Source: Ideonella livida
Lineage (GTDB): Bacteria > Pseudomonadota > Gammaproteobacteria > Burkholderiales > Burkholderiaceae_C
Assembly: GCF_010499455.1 (NCBI RefSeq)
Contig: NZ_JAAGOH010000002.1
Coordinates: 248,001 to 312,000, forward strand
Direction: 5' to 3'
DNA: 64,000 nt
This document shows positions 58,086-64,000 of this stretch, piece by piece. A program made the translations under genes and the position numbers. Every line of letters starts with the position of its first letter. The stretch's first letter is position 1. The notes beneath the pieces are model-generated. The model was not told the origin of the DNA and ran no database searches. It saw nothing but the letters and a program-made list of their open reading frames with translations.

Positions 58086-58721
58086 CAGGGGGTCTCCGAA
58101 GGCGGTTTGAGCCTCACCGGGCCGGCCAGATCGGGCCGGGCGCCATGGGCGCGGCGGGCGTAGTAGTCGGCCAGGGCGGCCATGTCAGCGTCACGGTCGC
58201 CGCTGAGCACCACGAAGCGCTCCACGCCGACCTCGCGCTTGGCGTAGTCAAAGAAGGCCAGCCCCACCGGCACGCCGGAAGCGTGGGCCACGGGATAGAA
58301 GCCGCTCTTCCAGTGCTCCACCCGGCTGCGTGTGCCCTCGGGGGCCAGGGCCAGCCAGAGGAACCGGTCCTCGGCGCGGGCTTCACGGAATCGCACGGCC
58401 ATGTCGGCGGCGATGCCCCGGGCACCGCTGCGGTCCACGGGGATGCCGCCCACCCAGCGCATCCAGCGACCCAGCAGCGGCACGCGGAACAGGCTGTCCT
58501 TGCCCCAGAAGTGCGCCGGGACGCCCATGGCCCACTTGGCCAGGATGCCGACGATGAAGTCCCAGTTGGAGGTGTGCGGGTAGGCCACCAGCACGCCCTG
58601 CCGGGCGGGCAGTCCGTCCCAGACCAGGGTCCAGCCCGCCAGGCGCAGTGCGGCACGCGCCAGGGTGCTTCCGCGCAGCTGGACCGGGCGCTCCTGCAGC
58701 AGGCGCGGCCCGGTGCCGGGC

Positions 58722-58738
<17 letters not shown>
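58085..58738 (-). CDS. Lysophospholipid acyltransferase family protein (PlsC-like)
   Basis: 217 residues if started at the GTG at 58738, which overlaps the end of purD by 17 bp. The open frame runs to 58831, but that part only shadows purD. The acyltransferase motif H-x4-D is in YPHTSNWDF and the second motif is LAPEGTRSR. It should acylate a lysophospholipid or related glycerolipid at the inner membrane. The start codon is uncertain because no ribosome site is clear. Confidence 0.82.
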
Positions 58739-60001
<1,263 letters not shown>

Positions 60002-60005
<4 letters not shown>

Positions 60006-60727
60006 TCCTGGATGTCCGCGTTGTGGTAGACGTTCTGCGTGTCGTCCAGATCTTCCAGCATGTCCAGCAGCTTCTGCATGCGTGCGGCGTCATCGCCTGT
60101 CAGGGCGATGGTGTTCTCGGCACGCATGGTGACCTCGGCCACCTCGGCCTCCAGGCCGGCGGCCTTGAGGGCATCGCGCACAGCCTCGAAGTCGGCCGGT
60201 GCCGTCAGCACCTCGAAGGAGCCGTCGTCGTGGGTGACCACGTCGTCAGCGCCGGCCTCCAGCGCAGCCTCCATCAGCTTGTCCTCGGAGGAGCCGGGGG
60301 CAAACAGCAACTGCCCGCAGTGCTTGAACTGGAAGGCCACCGAGCCTTCCGTGCCCAGGTTGCCGCCGCATTTGCTGAAAGCGTGGCGCACTTCGGCCAC
60401 GGTGCGCACGCGGTTGTCGGTCATCGTGTCGACGATGATGGCCGCGCCGCCGATGCCATAGCCCTCGTAGCGGATTTCCTCGTAGGTCACCCCTTCGAGG
60501 TTGCCCGTGGCCTTGTCCACGTTGCGCTTGATGTTGTCCGCGGGCATGTTGGCGGCCTTGGCCTTGTCGATGGCCAGCCGCAGGCGCGGGTTCATGTTGA
60601 TGTCACCGCCACCCTGGCGGGCGGCGACGATGATTTCGCGGGTGATGCGGGTCCAGACCTTGCCGCGCTTCTCGTCCTGCCGGCCTTTGCGGTGCTGGAT
60701 GTTGGCCCATTTGGAATGACCAGCCAT
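60002..60727 (-). CDS. YebC/PmpR-family protein
   Basis: 241 residues from [25 protein letters not shown], the family hallmark; an upstream in-frame ATG at 60754 is less likely. Members act as transcriptional regulators or, as shown more recently for some, in translation of proline-rich stretches. The [31 protein letters not shown] and [11 protein letters not shown] blocks are intact. It is the first gene of the block running to rng. Confidence 0.96.
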
Positions 60728-60799
60728 GGTGTTCTGCTCCTGCTGCCGCAGCACAGCGGCCGGGCATGGGTGGGTAGGTAGGTTCTTGGATAGACTGCA

Positions 60800-60805
60800 A
60801 TTTTA
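60800..60805 (-). promoter_or_regulatory. Candidate -10 box of the yebC-purD block
   Basis: TAAAAT on the minus strand, 73 nt before the yebC-type ATG, in the only AT-rich part of the divergent gap. No good -35 is seen. Confidence 0.3.
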
Positions 60806-60906
60806 CTGGGCGAGCCGGACCTGCCTGGCCAAAGGCATTGCGCCCGTGGCCACACGGCAGCTGTGCGGACCCCTTCTCCCTGTTGCCCCACCCGCTGAGA
60901 CCCCCC

Positions 60907-62454
60907 ATGGCCGAGCCCCTGCTTCTTGGACAACACGGCAGCACCCAGGTGCATCTGCTGCCCCAGCTGGCCAACCGCCACGGCCTGATCACTGGCGCCA
61001 CCGGCACCGGCAAGACCATCACCCTGCAGCAGCTGGCCGAAAGCTTCTCGCAGATCGGTGTGCCGGTGTTCATGGCCGACGTCAAGGGCGACCTGACCGG
61101 TGTGACCCAGCCCGGCCGTGTCAGCCCCAAGCTGGCGGCCACCCTGCAGGAGCGCGGCCTGCCACAGCCCGATCCCGTCACCTGCCCGGCCACGCTGTGG
61201 GACGTGTTTGGCGAACAGGGCCACCCGGTGCGTGCCACCGTCAGCGACCTGGGCCCGCTGCTGCTGGCCCGCATGCTGGCGCTCAACGAAACCCAGCAGG
61301 GCGTGCTGAACCTGGTGTTCAAGATCGCCGACGACCAGGGCCTCTTGCTGCTGGACCTGAAGGACCTGCGGGCCATGCTGCAGCACGTGGGCGACAACGC
61401 GGCCGAGTTCACCACCGAATACGGCAATGTCAGCGCCGCCAGCATCGGTGCCATCCAGCGCGGGCTGCTGCAGATTGAGCAGCAGGGCGGCGACCGCTTC
61501 TTCGGCGAGCCCATGCTCGACATCGCCGACTTCATGCAGACGGTGGACGGCAAGGGCGTGATCAACATCCTGGCGGCCGAGAAGCTGATGGCGGCGCCGC
61601 GCCTGTACGCGACCTTCCTGCTGTGGATGCTCTCGGAGCTGTTCGAGACCTTGCCCGAGGTGGGGGACCTGGACAAGCCCAAGCTGGTGTTCTTCTTCGA
61701 CGAGGCCCACCTGCTGTTCAAGGACGCACCGGCCGTGCTGGTCGAGCGCATCGAGCTGGTGGTGCGCCTGGTGCGTTCCAAGGGTGTGGGCGTGTACTTC
61801 GTGACCCAGAACCCGCTGGACGTGCCCGACACCATCCTGGGCCAGCTGGGCAACCGGGTGCAGCACGCGCTGCGCGCCTTCACCCCGCGCGACCAGAAGG
61901 CGGTCAAGTCGGCCGCCGAGACCATGCGCGCCAACCCCGCCCTGGACCTGGCCACCGCCATCACCGAGCTGGGCGTGGGCGAGGCCCTGGTGAGCTGCCT
62001 GGACGACAAGGGGCGACCCTGCGTGACGCAGCGGGTGTGGATGCGTCCGCCCGGCAGCCAGATCGGCCCCATCAGCCCCGAGCAGCGGCAGGCCTTGCGC
62101 CAGGACTCGCTGGTGGCCGGCGTCTATGAGCAGGTGGTGGACCGGGAGTCTGCCTACGAGAAGCTCAAGGGCCGGGCCGTCCACAGCGGTGAGCTGGCTG
62201 CCCAGGCCCGCGGGGCCGCACGCGAGCAGGCCCAGGGCGCCGCCGAGGAAGCCGGCGGTGGCCTGATGGGCGGTCTGGGTGAGCTGCTGTTCGGCAGCAC
62301 CGGCCCGCGGGGCGGCCAGCGTGACGGCCTGGCCCAGGTGCTGATCCGCTCCACGGTGCGCACCGTGGGCTCCGCCGTGGGCCGCGAGATCGTCCGCGGC
62401 GTGCTGGGCTCCCTGCTGGGCGGCAGCAGCGGTGGCGGACGCCGCCGGCGTTGA
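60907..62454 (+). CDS. HerA-like helicase/ATPase, DUF853 family
   Basis: 515 residues from [20 protein letters not shown] (60907). Walker A is GATGTGKT at 30-37. Walker B has Asp265 in [12 protein letters not shown]. The [18 protein letters not shown] sensor region and DUF853 block [19 protein letters not shown] are present. The C terminus is Gly/Ala-rich ([20 protein letters not shown]) and ends in a basic run. A hexameric pump-type ATPase is expected; no NurA-like nuclease is adjacent and the role is unknown. Confidence 0.9.
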   Translation: MAEPLLLGQHGSTQVHLLPQLANRHGLITGATGTGKTITLQQLAESFSQIGVPVFMADVKGDLTGVTQPGRVSPKLAATLQERGLPQPDPVTCPATLWDVFGEQGHPVRATVSDLGPLLLARMLALNETQQGVLNLVFKIADDQGLLLLDLKDLRAMLQHVGDNAAEFTTEYGNVSAASIGAIQRGLLQIEQQGGDRFFGEPMLDIADFMQTVDGKGVINILAAEKLMAAPRLYATFLLWMLSELFETLPEVGDLDKPKLVFFFDEAHLLFKDAPAVLVERIELVVRLVRSKGVGVYFVTQNPLDVPDTILGQLGNRVQHALRAFTPRDQKAVKSAAETMRANPALDLATAITELGVGEALVSCLDDKGRPCVTQRVWMRPPGSQIGPISPEQRQALRQDSLVAGVYEQVVDRESAYEKLKGRAVHSGELAAQARGAAREQAQGAAEEAGGGLMGGLGELLFGSTGPRGGQRDGLAQVLIRSTVRTVGSAVGREIVRGVLGSLLGGSSGGGRRRR

Positions 62455-62508
62455 CGGGGACCTGACCGGGCGCCCACCCCGGTTCGCACCGGGCTGTCGC
62501 AACAGCAA

Positions 62509-62518
62509 GGGTTAACCC
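62509..62518. promoter_or_regulatory. Palindrome GGGTTAACCC upstream of the hemerythrin gene
   Basis: A perfect 10-bp palindrome in an otherwise G+C-rich gap, 109 nt before the bacteriohemerythrin start. It may be an operator; nothing else supports this. Confidence 0.2.
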
Positions 62519-62627
62519 CGACCACGGGACGGCACCTGCCTTGACCCCCATCAGCCGGAGGTGCCCCCCGGCTCTCCATGATCCCTGCCCCACAGCAAGC
62601 ACCGCCTGGGGCGGACGAGGAGAACCG

Positions 62628-63086
62628 ATGGGAATCACGTGGACGACCGACCTCAACACCGGCATCGAGGTCATCGACAACCAGCACCGGCGCATCGTCG
62701 AGTACATCAACCAGCTGGAGCAGGCGGCGCTGCGGCGCGACATGCCCTCGGTGGGCCGGGTGTTGGAGGACCTGGTGGACTACACCCAGTCCCACTTCGC
62801 GTTCGAGGAAAGCCTGCAGGAGGAAGTGGGCTACCAGTACGCCAAGCCGCATAAGGCGGTGCATGAGATGTTCATCAAACGCGTCAGCGGCTACCAGCAG
62901 CGCCACGCCGCCGGGGAGAACGTCATCGAGGCGCTGCACACCATGCTGAGCACCTGGTTGATCCACCACATCAAGCGCGACGACATGGCGTATGTGCGGG
63001 AGGTGGGGGTCAAGGCCCAGGCGGCCACCCAGCCCACACAGACCGGTGGCTGGCTGGGGCGCTCACTCAAGCGCTTCTTCGGCTGA
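62628..63086 (+). CDS. Bacteriohemerythrin
   Basis: 152 residues from MGITWTTDLNTGIEVID (62628, GAGGAGA upstream). The diiron ligands are His20, His56, Glu60, His75, His79, His113 or His114 and Asp118 or Asp119, in the pattern H...HxxxE...HxxxH...HxxxxD. It is a four-helix oxygen-binding protein for oxygen storage, sensing or delivery. A basic tail (SLKRFFG) ends it. A perfect 12-bp hairpin follows. Confidence 0.95.
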   Translation: MGITWTTDLNTGIEVIDNQHRRIVEYINQLEQAALRRDMPSVGRVLEDLVDYTQSHFAFEESLQEEVGYQYAKPHKAVHEMFIKRVSGYQQRHAAGENVIEALHTMLSTWLIHHIKRDDMAYVREVGVKAQAATQPTQTGGWLGRSLKRFFG

Positions 63087-63092
63087 TCCTGT

Positions 63093-63123
63093 CGCCGGCG
63101 GGCCGTTCCCAGGCCCGCCGGCG
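63093..63123 (+). terminator. Perfect 12-bp hairpin after the hemerythrin gene
   Basis: CGCCGGCGGGCC (63093-63104), loop GTTCCCA, GGCCCGCCGGCG (63112-63123). It starts 7 nt past the stop. Very stable but without a T-tract. Confidence 0.5.
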
Positions 63124-63255
63124 GCTGCAGCTCGCGCCGCGGCAGCGCCGGTTCACGCCGAAAACGCCCACCTCATCGCGGCCCGCTCGCGGTGGCCACA
63201 GGCCACGCCCACACTGGCGTCCATGCCCTGTCCCCACCGCCCCAAGGAGCCCGCG

Positions 63256-63879
63256 ATGTCTGACTTCACCCCCACAGGCCGGCGTCACGCCACCACCCTG
63301 CTGCTCATCGGCTTGCTGGTCGGCGCCGCGCCCGCCTGGGCGCAGGCGCCCACGGCCGCACCGGCGGTGCCGTCGGCCTCAGCCGCACCGGCCGCCACGC
63401 CCCTGAGCCCGGCGCTGAGTACCGCCTTCGGCCAGTTCCAGCGGGCCGCCGAGGGCGACAAGGAGGCGATGGAAGCCGCCGCCGAGGCCCTGGCGGCCGC
63501 CCTGCGCCAGCAGCCCGCCAACCTGACCCTCCTGGCCTATGCAGGCGCCTCGCAGACCATGCTGGCCAACACCACGATGCTGCCCTGGAAGAAGATGCGC
63601 TTTGCCGACGACGGCCTGGCGCAGCTGGACAAGGCGCTGGCCCAGCTGAACGCCGCCCACGAGGCCCCGGACCTGCGTGGCGTGCCCACGGTGCTGGAGG
63701 TCAAGCTCCTGGCCGCCAACACCTTCCTGGCGGTGCCGGGCTTCTTCAACCGCAGCGAGCGCGGCGCCCGCCTGCTCCATGAAGTGCTGCGCAACCCCCT
63801 GTTGGCCAGCGCGCCGGCCAGCTTCAAGGAGTCGGTGGCCGCCGCACAGAAGCGCCACGCCGACAAGCTGGGCCGCTGA
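63256..63879 (+). CDS. Exported hypothetical protein, TPR-like
   Basis: 207 residues from MSDFTPTGRRHATTLLLIGLLVGAAPAWAQA, a clear signal peptide, with AGGAG before the ATG. After an Ala/Pro spacer the mature part is helical and repeat-like (FGQFQRAAEGDKEAMEAAAEALAAALRQQPAN ... LLAYAGASQTMLANTTMLPWKKMRFADDGLAQLDKALAQL). I know no function. The next gene is an ABC-type ATPase 75 nt downstream, so it may be a periplasmic accessory of that transporter. Confidence 0.8.
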   Translation: MSDFTPTGRRHATTLLLIGLLVGAAPAWAQAPTAAPAVPSASAAPAATPLSPALSTAFGQFQRAAEGDKEAMEAAAEALAAALRQQPANLTLLAYAGASQTMLANTTMLPWKKMRFADDGLAQLDKALAQLNAAHEAPDLRGVPTVLEVKLLAANTFLAVPGFFNRSERGARLLHEVLRNPLLASAPASFKESVAAAQKRHADKLGR

Positions 63880-63954
63880 ACCCACCGCCCCAGACCCGGG
63901 GCGGCCCCGCCACCCGCGGCCCCCATCCGGCCCCCCCCTGAATTGAAAGCTGCC

Positions 63955-64000
63955 ATGACCGCCAATTTCCCTGTGCTGCGCCTGCGCGGCCTGCACAAGA
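63955..64000 (+). CDS. Start of a probable ABC transporter ATP-binding protein (3' part outside window)
   Basis: Only 15 codons are visible: MTANFPVLRLRGLHK. The L-R-L-R-G-L-x-K pattern is the usual beginning of an ABC ATPase (xLRxLxKxF). Continuation past the window edge would decide. Confidence 0.5.
   Translation, partial: MTANFPVLRLRGLHK

Overview
The window is about 70% G+C, has strong G/C preference at third codon positions, and carries ordinary single-copy bacterial genes in a betaproteobacterial arrangement. Examples are the block yebC-purD-acyltransferase-hemF-nadD-rsfS-rlmH-maf-rng, the run ribF-ileS-lspA, a Bug-family solute receptor, a succinyl-CoA:3-ketoacid CoA-transferase pair and a BoxB epoxidase. 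Together these point to a chromosomal segment of a member of Burkholderiales (Rubrivivax/Ideonella/Leptothrix-like). The genus is an inference. I see no tRNA or rRNA gene, CRISPR array, transposase, phage gene or replication origin.

Layout. 1-4.1 kb: the 3' part of a PAS-GGDEF-EAL protein, a short-chain dehydrogenase, a YceH protein and a hotdog thioesterase. 4.1-6.2 kb: a PAS-LuxR regulator divergent from scoAB, with a striking TACGTA operator between them. 6.3-15.4 kb: AlkC-like alkylation repair protein, gamma-glutamyltransferase, dnaE, a His-rich secreted protein, a patatin and a ComEA-like protein. 15.4-22.2 kb: a minus-strand module of a Bug receptor, a DctB-like kinase, a sigma54-dependent DctD-like regulator and a PQQ alcohol dehydrogenase with the lanthanide-type DxD signature. 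Sigma54-type promoters lie upstream of both the Bug gene and the dehydrogenase gene. 22.4-25.8 kb: an OmpR-type two-component pair with CpxR-like repeats in its promoter, DUF1841, a dehydrogenase remnant and copZ. 25.9-28.8 kb: copA and arfB. 28.8-34.6 kb: a LysR regulator divergent from a tautomerase unit, a putative Na+/H+ antiporter behind a structured leader, and a MarR regulator next to an unusual ClC-SHOCT-PspC fusion. 34.6-38.9 kb: orphan boxB, a DUF411 protein and feruloyl-CoA synthase. 39-49.3 kb: a pseudouridine synthase, a hybrid kinase, ribF, ileS, lspA, an ABC1 kinase and DUF2189. 49.3-64 kb: a FtsX-type permease, an extradiol dioxygenase, the rng-to-yebC housekeeping block, a HerA-like ATPase, a bacteriohemerythrin, a secreted protein and the start of an ABC-type ATPase gene.

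The most distinctive candidate system is at 15.5-22.2 kb. There a periplasmic receptor, its apparent kinase/regulator pair and a periplasmic quinoprotein dehydrogenase look like one sigma54 circuit, although the Bug receptor has no TctAB transport partners here. Other unusual signals are the triple TACGTA operator of scoAB, the AT-rich palindrome over the ClC promoter, four TGCA-N6-TGCN sites at boxB, the RNA-like leader before the antiporter, and a repeated geometry in which a TAnnnT box ends 6-7 nt before an ATG with no Shine-Dalgarno sequence, which suggests leaderless mRNAs.
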